Shown: in pieces, positions 36,274 to 45,380 of the stretch | Position numbering within the stretch: position 1 is the stretch's first letter | Layout of the letters: each line of letters opens with the position of its first letter | From: Photobacterium kishitanii | GTDB taxonomy: Bacteria > Pseudomonadota > Gammaproteobacteria > Enterobacterales > Vibrionaceae | NCBI RefSeq assembly: GCF_003026355.1 | Contig: NZ_PYON01000008.1 | Location: 159,039-223,038, forward strand | Reading direction: 5' to 3' | Length of the DNA stretch: 64,000 nucleotides | Position numbers and translations under genes: made by a program | The notes under the pieces: generated by a model | What the model was told of the DNA's origin: nothing | What the model saw: only the letters and a program-made list of their open reading frames with translations | Databases searched by the model: none

Positions 36274-37953
36274 ATGCATTTAGAACGAATTGAAATTGCT
36301 GGATTTCGAGGAATTAAACGGCTATCACTGTCATTTAATGAATTAACTGTGCTTATTGGAGAAAACGCATGGGGAAAATCATCACTGCTTGACGCATTAA
36401 GTTTAACGCTATGCCCAAGTGCTGAGTTTTACGAAATGAAATTTTCTGATTTTCATATAGACCATGCCATGGGTCATGAACGCGCCTCTTCTATACAAAT
36501 AGTGTTACGTTGGCATGAAGATTATCAAGGTGAATACCGTGCGCGACGCTATCGTGCTTTTGATCCATTTTGGGTTGAGCAAAATAACCTTAAGCATCTT
36601 TATATTCAAATAGATAGCCACATCGAAAACGATAAGATCATTACTCATCGTCACTTTTTACATGCCGACGGTCACATTATTAAACACCCCGATACAGATA
36701 AGTTTTTACGTCAGCTGATGGTGTTACACCCAATCGTTAGAATTCGGGATGCTCGCCATTTAGAATATGATAATAATACACCGGCCACGACATATAATAC
36801 GTCAACAATGCCACCAGCAAAGAATCGCGAATCAGATCGTATTCAACGCCGGCTTGATAATACCTGTCGACGTTTAATGACCCAGCCAGGCCATGTTAGC
36901 GCCGCCGAGATAAAAAGTAGTATTAACACATTACGCTCGCTGGTCGATCATTATTTTGCTTTTACACCACATAAACGCAGTAAAGTACAACCTCATTCTT
37001 ATTTCCCTCTACAAAATCAGCATGACGATCAATGTCTTAATCCTTTTGATCAACTTGTACAGCCTAAAATGACCAAGCAAGCCAAGCTTATTTTAATGGG
37101 TCTACTCAATGCATATATTCGAGCTCGAGGACCGGTAGATCTTAAACGGATTTCACGACCTATCATGATCTTAGAAGATCCAGAAGGACGTCTACACCCC
37201 ATTATGCTTCATCAAGCATGGGCGTTTATACAAAATATGCCGATGCAGAAATTATTAACAACCAATAGTCCAGAATTACTCAGTGTCGTTCCGCTTACCG
37301 CAATTAAGCGCTTACAAAGAACACCACAAAAAACAGTTGTACATAGCATTAATAACGGCGAACTCAATAAGGATGATATTCGTAAAGTCACTTTTCATGT
37401 GCGAATGCATCGCCCTAGTGCTTTCTATGCACGTGTTTGGCTTTTAGTAGAAGGAGAAACTGAAGTATGGCTATTCAATGAAATGGCCCAGCTTACTGGC
37501 TATAACCTTGCAGCAGAAGGTATCCATGTGATTGAGTTTGCACAAAGTGGATTAAAACCACTGATTAAACTTGCCCGATTATTAGGTATTGAATGGCATC
37601 TTGTGGCTGATGGTGATCCTGCTGGTAGAAAATACGCTGATAAAGTCAGGTCATTATTAAATATTGATAGTGAGCGCGAACGCTTAACTGTACTGCCAGC
37701 CAAAGACATTGAACACTTCCTATTTAAAAAAGGCTACGAACCATTATTTCGTCAACTCGCTAATATTTCAGAAAACGACCAAATGCCAATTCGAAAAATT
37801 ATTTATCGAGCTTTAAAAAAACATGCAAAACCTGATATTGCACTCGCTATTGTAAAATATACCCAAGAATCAGAATCAGAATCAGACAAAATGCCACTAT
37901 TAATTCGCTGGGTGTTAAAGCGAGTGATAATAATGGCAAGAGGCATAATTTGA
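36274..37953 (+). CDS. ybjD: YbjD-like OLD-family ATPase with TOPRIM domain
   Basis: A 559-residue protein resembling E. coli YbjD. The N-terminal SMC-like ATPase opens MHLERIEIAGFRGIKRLSLSF and has the P-loop GENAWGKSS (residues 30-38). The late ATPase motif ILEDPEGRLHP precedes a TOPRIM domain (LLVEGETEVWLFNEM and VADGDPAGRKYADKV). OLD-family proteins are nucleases; some act in phage defence, but YbjD is a widespread chromosomal member of unknown role and no partner gene is adjacent. AAGGA lies 6 bases before the ATG. A threefold GAATCA repeat lies at 37867-37884. Confidence 0.9.
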   Translation: MHLERIEIAGFRGIKRLSLSFNELTVLIGENAWGKSSLLDALSLTLCPSAEFYEMKFSDFHIDHAMGHERASSIQIVLRWHEDYQGEYRARRYRAFDPFWVEQNNLKHLYIQIDSHIENDKIITHRHFLHADGHIIKHPDTDKFLRQLMVLHPIVRIRDARHLEYDNNTPATTYNTSTMPPAKNRESDRIQRRLDNTCRRLMTQPGHVSAAEIKSSINTLRSLVDHYFAFTPHKRSKVQPHSYFPLQNQHDDQCLNPFDQLVQPKMTKQAKLILMGLLNAYIRARGPVDLKRISRPIMILEDPEGRLHPIMLHQAWAFIQNMPMQKLLTTNSPELLSVVPLTAIKRLQRTPQKTVVHSINNGELNKDDIRKVTFHVRMHRPSAFYARVWLLVEGETEVWLFNEMAQLTGYNLAAEGIHVIEFAQSGLKPLIKLARLLGIEWHLVADGDPAGRKYADKVRSLLNIDSERERLTVLPAKDIEHFLFKKGYEPLFRQLANISENDQMPIRKIIYRALKKHAKPDIALAIVKYTQESESESDKMPLLIRWVLKRVIIMARGII

Positions 37954-38122
37954 ATGAATAAATAAAATCATAAAAATAAAAATAATGTAAAAAATTCATT
38001 ACAGATCACGCATTAAAAACAATAACAGCACATGAACACTTCTATTGATAATAATAATTAGTATAGAATATGGAACAAAACAATCTAGCTCCACCGTTTT
38101 ACCCATATATTAGGAATACAAT

Positions 38123-39121
38123 ATGTCCGGTGCATTAATTACAGCATACCGTTCGTTTAATAACATTTTAAAACATTTACCAGTAGAGGAATCTCTGCCT
38201 GAAATACTATTACGTGTTATTGAACTAACAGAAAAAACGTTTAATTACCGACAGACATCGATCTTACTTTTTGATAAAAACACAAAAAAATTCACACCTT
38301 TCACGAATAAAAATCGTCATCAACTGTGTCGTGAAAGATTTATGGTCAATCCAAATAAAATACATTTTGAAAGCATCTGTGAAAAAGAGAAAATAATCAT
38401 CTCTGAACATATAACTACAAACAATGAGTATCGGAAGTATTACAGCCTTAAAACTATCAATTCTGTAAGTTCTTGTTATGGGCTTCCTATCTTATCTTCA
38501 AGAAACAAAATATTAGGTATTATTTATTCTCACTGCTCTCAAAACTCATTAATGACAGATAATGAATATGAGCTACTTGAGATGGCAGCGACAATTTGTT
38601 CAATATCGATTGAAAAGAATATCAAAGAACAAGAACTTAACTATATTGCATCTTATGATTGTTTGACTAACATTTGGAACCGTCGCGCTTTTTATCGACA
38701 AATCAACAAATCAATTAAAGACATAAAATTTAAAAACAAATATATTATTATTTTCTATGTTGATATAGATAAATTCAAAATGATTAATGACCAACACGGC
38801 CATCGGTTCGGTGATCGAGTTTTAAAAAAATACGCATCAAAATTAAAACAATTTAATAATGAAAAAACGGGAGCTGCACGTCTAGGTGGGGATGAATTTA
38901 TTGTTTATTGTGAAGTTAATTCTTTGATTGAAGCAAATATCAAAAAAAACTCCATTCTGTCTGAATTAGATAAAATAGAAATAGATGGCGTTCTTATTAC
39001 AGCATCAATTGGCTCATATTGTATTCATGCAAGTAAGATTCAAGATGTGAGTATTGATTCTATGATTAATCAAGCAGACATGTGTATGTATAAAGAAAAA
39101 CATTTATCTCGTTCATTATGA
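38123..39121 (+). CDS. GAF-GGDEF diguanylate cyclase
   Basis: A 332-residue soluble protein. A GAF-like sensor (about residues 20-165, with the TSILLFDKNTKKFTPF type of strand) leads through a short helix to a GGDEF domain. The active site GGDEF (255-259) is intact, as is DIDKFKMINDQHGHRFGD. No RxxD inhibitory site is found before it. It should make cyclic di-GMP in response to an unknown ligand. AGGA is 7 bases before the ATG. Confidence 0.9.
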   Translation: MSGALITAYRSFNNILKHLPVEESLPEILLRVIELTEKTFNYRQTSILLFDKNTKKFTPFTNKNRHQLCRERFMVNPNKIHFESICEKEKIIISEHITTNNEYRKYYSLKTINSVSSCYGLPILSSRNKILGIIYSHCSQNSLMTDNEYELLEMAATICSISIEKNIKEQELNYIASYDCLTNIWNRRAFYRQINKSIKDIKFKNKYIIIFYVDIDKFKMINDQHGHRFGDRVLKKYASKLKQFNNEKTGAARLGGDEFIVYCEVNSLIEANIKKNSILSELDKIEIDGVLITASIGSYCIHASKIQDVSIDSMINQADMCMYKEKHLSRSL

Positions 39122-39141
39122 CAATCGCTTTGAGCTATACA

Positions 39142-39705
39142 TTACTTTTGAAAAAACAATGTCACAGTACCAACTGTAATTCCCCATTTCTTCATTTTAG
39201 CCTGGTTAAACAACTTGTTATTATTTTGATAAAACATCCAATCCTCAAAATTAATATGGTATGTCGAACCATTAATTTCCATTGCTAGTGCATATTGCCA
39301 ATACAACGCATTCCCTTTTTCATACCCCACAGCTTCACCAATTACATCATCAGCAATGCCTAGATAACGTCCATTAGCTTGTTTGGTGATAGTCCATATA
39401 CGTTGCTGGGTTTCGTTATCATCAAAGACGAAATCTTCAGTAAGAACGAGTTGATCACCAGTTATAACCCCATTGAGTTTGACATCAAATCGACGTACTT
39501 GTTGTCCTTTATAATCTTGAACCATTCCCCAAGCTTGAGTACTCCCTTCAAAAAATTGAAACAACTCAAACTTAGGCTCTGTATGTTCATAGTCATCAAT
39601 AGACGTCGTACAACCATTTAATAGCAATGCCAACCAAAATACACACAGCCAATGTAATATTGATTGATCTGTATGCTTGATGCGATAACTGCGATGAGAA
39701 TACAT
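39142..39705 (-). CDS. DUF3833 lipoprotein, last gene of the photolyase/lipid operon
   Basis: A 187-residue lipoprotein. The lipobox LLLNGC (Cys near residue 32) follows a long, atypical charged N-terminal region. The mature part has the DUF3833 pattern: FFEGSTQAWGMVQDYKGQQVRRFDVKLNGVITGDQLVLTEDFVFDDNE and the tail YHINFEDWMFYQNNNKLFNQAKMKKWGI. DUF3833 proteins are frequent companions of Cfa-like lipid genes. It lies 56 bases downstream of the preceding gene, with AGAGGA before the ATG. Confidence 0.82.
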   Translation of the reverse strand: MYSHRSYRIKHTDQSILHWLCVFWLALLLNGCTTSIDDYEHTEPKFELFQFFEGSTQAWGMVQDYKGQQVRRFDVKLNGVITGDQLVLTEDFVFDDNETQQRIWTITKQANGRYLGIADDVIGEAVGYEKGNALYWQYALAMEINGSTYHINFEDWMFYQNNNKLFNQAKMKKWGITVGTVTLFFQK

Positions 39706-39761
39706 ACTATGTTCCTCTTTAGCTTTTGAGATTAATAATCAGCGTTAATCGATGACGAAAA

Positions 39762-40259
39762 TTATTGTCCTATTAACTTTAACCGTAGTTTTGGATATTC
39801 AGTGTCGGTTGATAACCAAATAGCAATAAACGCATTACTTAATGGCACAGAAAGCGGTTTGCCTAACGGTTTGCCATTCTGATAAAACCGTCCTTCTGTC
39901 ACCGTTTTCACAAACACCAATCTATCGCCTTGTTTAACATTCGGCCATTGCTGTGCCAGCTGATTTAACCATTGTTGGCGTTGTTGTGCAGAAATACCTA
40001 ACTGCTGCCATTGCTTATCTGTTGCTAACAGAAGATCATTCTTATCTATATCACGCAAATAACGAATAATCAGAGCAAGATTAGGATCACTCGCAATATA
40101 CTTACCAGTAGGTGTTTTAAGTTGTGCAGTATATATTTTCCACCAGCCCCATTTTAAGGTTGATTCTCCAACAGTCGGCCAAGTAAACCATGAGGAGGCA
40201 TGTACTTGTGAGCTAGCCAAAATAAAAACAAACACTAATAATGCTAAGTACGCTTTCAT
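39762..40259 (-). CDS. Chalcone-isomerase-like periplasmic protein
   Basis: A 165-residue protein with a signal peptide (MKAYLALLVFVFILASSQVHA). The mature part fits the small bacterial chalcone-isomerase-like family: WWKIYTAQLKTPTGKY, ALIIRYLRDIDKNDLL, then LNQLAQQWPNVKQGDRLVFV and the tail NAFIAIWLSTDTEYPKLRLKLIG. These proteins are thought to bind fatty-acid-like ligands. The start overlaps the preceding DUF2878 stop by four bases. Confidence 0.78.
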   Translation of the reverse strand: MKAYLALLVFVFILASSQVHASSWFTWPTVGESTLKWGWWKIYTAQLKTPTGKYIASDPNLALIIRYLRDIDKNDLLLATDKQWQQLGISAQQRQQWLNQLAQQWPNVKQGDRLVFVKTVTEGRFYQNGKPLGKPLSVPLSNAFIAIWLSTDTEYPKLRLKLIGQ

Positions 40260-40771
40260 GCTGTTTTCCTTTTAGTCATCACCTGTAATAACCACCTTAA
40301 ATAAATACTGTAGAAGCCCCATACAACACCAATACCAATAACGGTAATCCCTTCACCGTAAGGCCATGTAACCGCCTCTAAAGTTAATCCAATCCAATAA
40401 CTTAATCCTCCTCCAAAGCTGCCACCGATAATCACCCCCCATAACGGTAGTCTTAGCACTTGAGTTCGCATGATCCATACCATAGAGGTAAAGCCTAACC
40501 ACAGTAAGATTAGCCACAATGGTATAAAAGAGCTAAAAGGAGCAAATAAGGGGTTGGTTGGTAACGGAAATTGCATTACCCCTAAATGAAATAATACATA
40601 ATCGCCACCAACACCAATAACACTCGCTATTACAGCAAACGGCAAGCTACGGTGATAGAATAACCAACAGCCAATGAGGAGTGATATTAATATACCGACA
40701 TACTGATATTGACCCCATACTGCTAACAGCCAAAACAGATTAAAACCCAGCCCTATCACAATATATTTCAT
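40256..40771 (-). CDS. DUF2878 membrane protein
   Basis: A 171-residue integral membrane protein with about five hydrophobic segments (FNLFWLLAVWGQYQYVGILISLLIGCWLFYH at the N-terminus). It matches the DUF2878 plan found beside Cfa and FAD-oxidase genes in gammaproteobacteria. The ATG at 40771 is chosen, because it lies two bases after the Cfa stop codon; an in-frame GTG at 40783 would overlap by 10 bases. Function unknown, but the operon suggests a role in envelope lipids. Confidence 0.8.
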   Translation of the reverse strand: MKYIVIGLGFNLFWLLAVWGQYQYVGILISLLIGCWLFYHRSLPFAVIASVIGVGGDYVLFHLGVMQFPLPTNPLFAPFSSFIPLWLILLWLGFTSMVWIMRTQVLRLPLWGVIIGGSFGGGLSYWIGLTLEAVTWPYGEGITVIGIGVVWGFYSIYLRWLLQVMTKRKTA

Positions 40772-40773
40772 GG

Positions 40774-42009
40774 TTACCGCCACTGTGGACGGCTAGCAAG
40801 TAACTGAATAGTACTAATGCTACGTTCTAAGAATCCCCCCTCGCAATAACAAAAATAATAGCGCCACATGCGCATAAAACGTTCGTCATAGCCGTATTGC
40901 GTTAATGCTTCACTATTACGATTAAACGCAACGTGCCAATCGGCTAATGTTTTCGCGTAATCTAAGCCAATATCTTTAATATCACGGGTAACAAAATCGC
41001 TATAAGCCGTTAGCTGTGATTGTAATAGGCTAATTGAAGGCAAGAACCCACCAGGGAAGATATGTTTCTGAATAAAATCAACATCCTTGCTATAGCTTTC
41101 GTAGCGTTGATCGGCAATAGTTATCGCTTGAATGGCTAATAAACCATTAGGTTTCAATAATGACTGGCATTTTTTGATGTAGGTTGATAAATACTGCTTA
41201 CCGACTGCTTCAATCATTTCAATGGAAACCAGTTTGTCATATTGGCCGTCTAAATCGCGATAATCTTCAAGCAGCAATGTGATCTTATCCTCTAAGCCTG
41301 CTTGTTTAACGCTTTCTTGAGCCAATAGATATTGTTGCTCTGAAATGGTGGTGGTTGTGACATGGCAACCATAATGTTGAGCAGCGTAAATTGCCATGCC
41401 TCCCCAACCAGTGCCTATTTCTAACAGATGATCGTGCTCTGTCAGTTGTAATTGTTCACACAAGCGCGCCATTTTGTTTATTTGTGCTTGAGCGAGGGTA
41501 TCTGAATCGGATAAATACATCCCTGCGGAATACAACATTTTGTCATCAAGAAAGTGTCGATATAAATCATTACCGAGGTCATAGTGCGCTGAAATATTAT
41601 CCTTGGCGTTTTGAATATTATTTCTACGTGAAAAGTGACTAAGTTGTTTCACTAATCGTGTTATCCAACTCACTTTAGCTTCAATCTTATCCAGCGTCGC
41701 CAAATTTCGAGCCAGAATACGCACCACATTGGTTAAGTCAGGGCTATCCCACCAGCCATCAATATAGGCTTCACCAGCACCAATACTGCCATCAGTTAAT
41801 AAGCGTTTATAAAAATGAGGATTAATAACAGTTAGATTCGCTTGTAAACTGGCTTGCTTATCACCAAAAAAATGGGTATCTCCGTCTTGCTCTGACAATG
41901 TTAGGCCTACATCGGACAACTGATGTAATATTGTGAATATCAATTTCCGTGACCGTTCAGGATTCAATAAACGTATTGATGTTACTGGCTCTATCTCACT
42001 TCTAAGCAT
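40774..42009 (-). CDS. cfa: Cyclopropane-fatty-acyl-phospholipid synthase family protein
   Basis: A 411-residue SAM-dependent methyltransferase of the Cfa family. An N-terminal lipid-binding region (SIGAGEAYIDGWWDSPDLTNVVRILARN) precedes the catalytic half with AHYDLGNDLYRHFLDDKMLYSAGMY, SAM motif LEIGTGWGGMAIYAA and SIEMIEAVGKQYL. Cfa enzymes methylate double bonds in membrane phospholipid acyl chains; related enzymes in the furan-fatty-acid pathway (UfaM) share this fold, so the exact product here is uncertain. It sits 19 bases after the DUF1365 gene. Confidence 0.92.
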   Translation of the reverse strand: MLRSEIEPVTSIRLLNPERSRKLIFTILHQLSDVGLTLSEQDGDTHFFGDKQASLQANLTVINPHFYKRLLTDGSIGAGEAYIDGWWDSPDLTNVVRILARNLATLDKIEAKVSWITRLVKQLSHFSRRNNIQNAKDNISAHYDLGNDLYRHFLDDKMLYSAGMYLSDSDTLAQAQINKMARLCEQLQLTEHDHLLEIGTGWGGMAIYAAQHYGCHVTTTTISEQQYLLAQESVKQAGLEDKITLLLEDYRDLDGQYDKLVSIEMIEAVGKQYLSTYIKKCQSLLKPNGLLAIQAITIADQRYESYSKDVDFIQKHIFPGGFLPSISLLQSQLTAYSDFVTRDIKDIGLDYAKTLADWHVAFNRNSEALTQYGYDERFMRMWRYYFCYCEGGFLERSISTIQLLASRPQWR

Positions 42010-42028
42010 AGTTTATTCCCTTTACTAT

Positions 42029-42847
42029 TCATTCATTATGATGATTAGGATGATCGTAAATCGGGGCACCTTTTCTCCACAATTTAAAGGCTTGCCAATA
42101 TATTCCTACTACGACTTTGATCGTCATAATTGGTGTAACTAACAAGTGTCGTAATAAGGTTGTGGTTGTAAATGGTTGTTTCTGCATAGCTAACGTGGCA
42201 TCAAAGACTTTCGTTGCGACACCCTCATTATGATTGCTATTTTTAATTTCCTTTATTTTACCCCCTCGACGAAAGCCATCTTTTTTTGAGTGAACTTCTA
42301 AATGAACCCTTACAATGCTATCAGGGCAAGAAAGCTGCCATACATAATCTTGATTCATTGGATTAAACGGCGAGACATGAAACCCTTTATCATCAATAAA
42401 ACGCTCATGCTGCCAATACTGCCTTGCCGGAATCGCATAATAATGACGTTGATTCCAAGGGGTATTACTGACTTCTGCTAGCACATATTGCCAATCCCCC
42501 TGCTGATCAAAAATGTAATACAAATTCAATGGGCTAAAGTACAAACCGCCATAACGTAAATGACATAACATACTCACCTTGCCATGAATACGTTCACCAG
42601 TAAGCGCATAAATTTTATCTTCAACCGCTTGGTTAATATCATCTGTACCACCAATATAATCTTGGCGACGAAAACGGGCAAAATGAAACCATGCCCGCCC
42701 AAACCCCGTTACCTTGTCACACAATGCATCAATTTCATCCACATCGAGATACACCATAAACATTGAATAACGAAAACGATGTAGTATCGGAGTAAAGCGA
42801 CGATGCCGAACATGGCCACTATAAATACCACTATTATTGATGCGCAT
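42029..42847 (-). CDS. DUF1365 protein
   Basis: A 272-residue protein of the DUF1365 family, a near-constant neighbour of FAD-amine-oxidase and Cfa genes. GIYSGHVRHRRFTPILHRFRYSMFMVYLDVDEID is the diagnostic N-terminus, and the middle carries LCHLRYGGLYFSPLNLYYIFD and VSNTPWNQRHYY. I chose the ATG at 42847, giving a 14-base overlap with the FAD gene; the longer frame is non-homologous. It is thought to act with the amine oxidase in fatty acid modification, but no reaction is proven that I can cite. Confidence 0.88.
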   Translation of the reverse strand: MRINNSGIYSGHVRHRRFTPILHRFRYSMFMVYLDVDEIDALCDKVTGFGRAWFHFARFRRQDYIGGTDDINQAVEDKIYALTGERIHGKVSMLCHLRYGGLYFSPLNLYYIFDQQGDWQYVLAEVSNTPWNQRHYYAIPARQYWQHERFIDDKGFHVSPFNPMNQDYVWQLSCPDSIVRVHLEVHSKKDGFRRGGKIKEIKNSNHNEGVATKVFDATLAMQKQPFTTTTLLRHLLVTPIMTIKVVVGIYWQAFKLWRKGAPIYDHPNHHNE

Positions 42848-44177
42848 AATTTTGACTACTATTAGCTGTCGTACTCGCGGCTTCAAAATCCGTTGTATCA
42901 GCCGCTGATACATAACTAACTGGATCGGTGTGAGTAATTGCGTCAATAACATCAAGCGCACTTCTTACACCATCTTCGTGAAAGCCGTTATACCAATAAG
43001 CACCACAGAACCATGTGTTTTCTATGCCATTAATCAAGTATCGCTGTTGCTGAGCCTTAATACTGTTGCGATTAAATACAGGGTGGGCATAGGTAAATTG
43101 ACGTAATATCTTACTAGGATCGATATCTTGAGTTTGATTTAAAGTCACACAGAAAGTTTCTGGTGCATCAATGCCTTGTAAAATATTCATGTTATAAGTC
43201 AAAGCAGGCAGTTGCTGTTGCGAGCCGTCCTTATTCAACGGTAAATGGTAATTCCACGAAGCCCACGCACCTTTAGCATCAGGTAAAATACCTTCATCGA
43301 TATGTAAAACCACTTCGTTATCTTGGTAGGTCATCGCTGATAATATTTGTTGCTCATTAGGGGTGCTATCCGCTAATAATGCTAATGCTTGATCGCTGTG
43401 ACACGCAAAAATAACATGATCAAAAACATCAACGGTATCATTAACGGTAATATAAACCTGTTCATTCAAGCGACTAACTTGTTGTACAGGAGAATTTAAT
43501 CGAATTAACGTTTCCATTTCCACAAGCATTCGTTTTACATATTCACGTGATCCACCAGGAATCACATACCACTGCGGGCGATTAACAACATCAAGCAAAC
43601 CATGGTTAAGGAAAAAGCGTAAGAAGAAATCTAACGGTATTTTTCGCATATCCGCTAATGATGATGACCAAATCGCAGCCCCCATAGGTAGAATATAATT
43701 CTCAGTAAAATACTCACTAAGATCATGCTGTTGAAGAAAATCACCTAATGTTTGTTGTTGTTCAATCTCTTCATAAGCCGTTTGCTTGGCAAGACGATTA
43801 AACTTAGTGATTTCATATAAAAAACGATAGAACTGTGGCTTGAATAAGTTTTTCTTTTGAGCAAATAACGATCTTAAATCATGACCATTATATTCCAAGC
43901 CATTATTATCATTATGAACACTAAAACTCATCTCACTGGCTTGACCTTGAATATCTAGCTCAGTTAATAACTGTTCAAAATTAGGGTATGTACGTTCGTT
44001 AAACACAATAAAACCAGTATCAATCGCATATTGACCACTCTCGACTTCAACATCAACGGTTGCCGTATGCCCACCAGCATAATCATTTGCTTCAAATAAC
44101 GTAATATCATGTTGGTGACGTAAATACCACGCCGCTGTTAACCCCGAAATGCCTGATCCTATAACTGCTATTTTCAT
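42834..44177 (-). CDS. FAD-dependent amine-oxidase-like protein
   Basis: A 447-residue flavoprotein. The dinucleotide fold is GSGISGLTAAWYL (residues 7-19), followed by ITLFEANDYAGGHTATV and the long NAD(P)/amine-oxidase core. HVIFACHSDQALALL and GIENTWFCGAYWYNGFHEDGVRSAL (C-terminal FAD contact) are family marks. Homologues always travel with DUF1365 and Cfa genes, and similar proteins act on unsaturated or methylated fatty acids. It overlaps the SDR gene by four bases (ATGA). AAGGA lies 7 bases before the ATG. Confidence 0.88.
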   Translation of the reverse strand: MKIAVIGSGISGLTAAWYLRHQHDITLFEANDYAGGHTATVDVEVESGQYAIDTGFIVFNERTYPNFEQLLTELDIQGQASEMSFSVHNDNNGLEYNGHDLRSLFAQKKNLFKPQFYRFLYEITKFNRLAKQTAYEEIEQQQTLGDFLQQHDLSEYFTENYILPMGAAIWSSSLADMRKIPLDFFLRFFLNHGLLDVVNRPQWYVIPGGSREYVKRMLVEMETLIRLNSPVQQVSRLNEQVYITVNDTVDVFDHVIFACHSDQALALLADSTPNEQQILSAMTYQDNEVVLHIDEGILPDAKGAWASWNYHLPLNKDGSQQQLPALTYNMNILQGIDAPETFCVTLNQTQDIDPSKILRQFTYAHPVFNRNSIKAQQQRYLINGIENTWFCGAYWYNGFHEDGVRSALDVIDAITHTDPVSYVSAADTTDFEAASTTANSSQNYAHQ

Positions 44178-44920
44178 ACTGCTTTCCTTGTCATTCGGTA
44201 AATAATTGCTCTTTGCATCGACACAGGAAAGAAGGCAATCATTTTAAGTAATAAGGTAAACTTAACTGGAAAATGTATTTCTGCTTGTTGGTTACGAATA
44301 CCTTGACGTATTTTGAGCGATGCATACTCGCAGCTCACAATCATAGGCATTGGAAAATCATTTTTATTCGTGAGTGGCGTTGTAACAAACCCTGGATTAA
44401 CTAAGGTAACTGTATTAACTTTATTTTTTAAATCAATTGCTAACCCATTACTAAGATAAGACAAAGCCGCTTTTGATGCCCCATAAGCTTCTGCACGAGG
44501 TAAGGCTGTATAAGCCGCTGATGAACTAATAAACACCAAATGAGTTGCCGCACTAAATCCTGTTTGCATAGCCTCTAAACAATGAATGATGCCAAAGAAA
44601 TTGACCTCAAATACACGTTTAAACAATTTACTATCAATCACACCATCATCTATATATTCACAAGTACCAGCATTTAAAATAATAAGCGTTGGGATTGTTT
44701 CAAGTTGCGATAATGCTTGTTGGGTTTGCTCTAAATTAGTTACATCAAATACCAAGGGGGTGATTTTCCCTGCAGTAGTCTCAGCGAGAGACATCACTAA
44801 CTGTTGAAGACGTTGCTGATTTTGCCCGCAAGCATAAACATCCCAACCATCATTAGCATAATCAGTTGCCAGTTGCAGACCGATACCAGAGCTTGCTCCT
44901 GTAATGAGTACCTGTTTCAT
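44174..44920 (-). CDS. Short-chain dehydrogenase/reductase
   Basis: A 248-residue classical SDR. The cofactor loop is GASSGIG (residues 8-14), the NAG motif is ILNAGTCEY, and the catalytic triad appears as Ser in VFISSSAAY and YGASKAAL. Membership in an operon with Cfa, DUF1365 and an amine oxidase suggests a lipid or isoprenoid substrate. It overlaps both neighbours by four bases, indicating translational coupling. Confidence 0.9.
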   Translation of the reverse strand: MKQVLITGASSGIGLQLATDYANDGWDVYACGQNQQRLQQLVMSLAETTAGKITPLVFDVTNLEQTQQALSQLETIPTLIILNAGTCEYIDDGVIDSKLFKRVFEVNFFGIIHCLEAMQTGFSAATHLVFISSSAAYTALPRAEAYGASKAALSYLSNGLAIDLKNKVNTVTLVNPGFVTTPLTNKNDFPMPMIVSCEYASLKIRQGIRNQQAEIHFPVKFTLLLKMIAFFPVSMQRAIIYRMTRKAV

Positions 44921-45354
44921 TGGCCTAATCTCGCTTTAATGTGCTTGATAACACCACCAATGATAGGCAGCCCTTCATATAACATCGCACCTAAATCAAA
45001 AAAATCACGATGATAAATAATACGTTGCTGCTCAATGGTTAACTGGGTACACCCTTCTAATGTTCGTTGCTTTCCTTGTTGTAAGCGTGGATGTGAAAAA
45101 CGCATCGTCCATTGTAAAAAAGCGTGGTTATCTTCAACTACCGCCTGATTAATAACAAAAGTACATTCATTAATATTGCGATAAAGTGTTCCGAAATACT
45201 GATGCAGTGCAGCAAGACCAATGATTTTATGTGCGGGATCTTCAAACACAATATCAGAGTGATAAACATCATCGAGCAGCAATAAGTTATCTTTATTAAG
45301 CTGGCAATAAACCTCAATAAACGTATTAATTACCATGTTATTGGTCGTAACCAT
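44917..45354 (-). CDS. NTF2-like / SnoaL-like protein
   Basis: A 145-residue protein of the NTF2-like fold: DVYHSDIVFEDPAHKIIGLAALHQYFGTLYRNI and FLQWTMRFSHPRLQQGKQRTLEGCTQLTI are typical of SnoaL-like domains in Cfa/DUF1365 clusters. Such folds bind small hydrophobic ligands or serve as enzymes. AAGGAC precedes the ATG. It lies 26 bases after the photolyase gene. Confidence 0.85.
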   Translation of the reverse strand: MVTTNNMVINTFIEVYCQLNKDNLLLLDDVYHSDIVFEDPAHKIIGLAALHQYFGTLYRNINECTFVINQAVVEDNHAFLQWTMRFSHPRLQQGKQRTLEGCTQLTIEQQRIIYHRDFFDLGAMLYEGLPIIGGVIKHIKARLGQ

Positions 45355-45380
45355 AATAATGTCCTTATTATTGTATTTGC

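Noticed and set aside
36274..37953. OLD-family nuclease as part of a defence system (Gabija-like)
   Set aside because: It matches chromosomal YbjD in length and motifs, and no UvrD-like partner gene is next to it.
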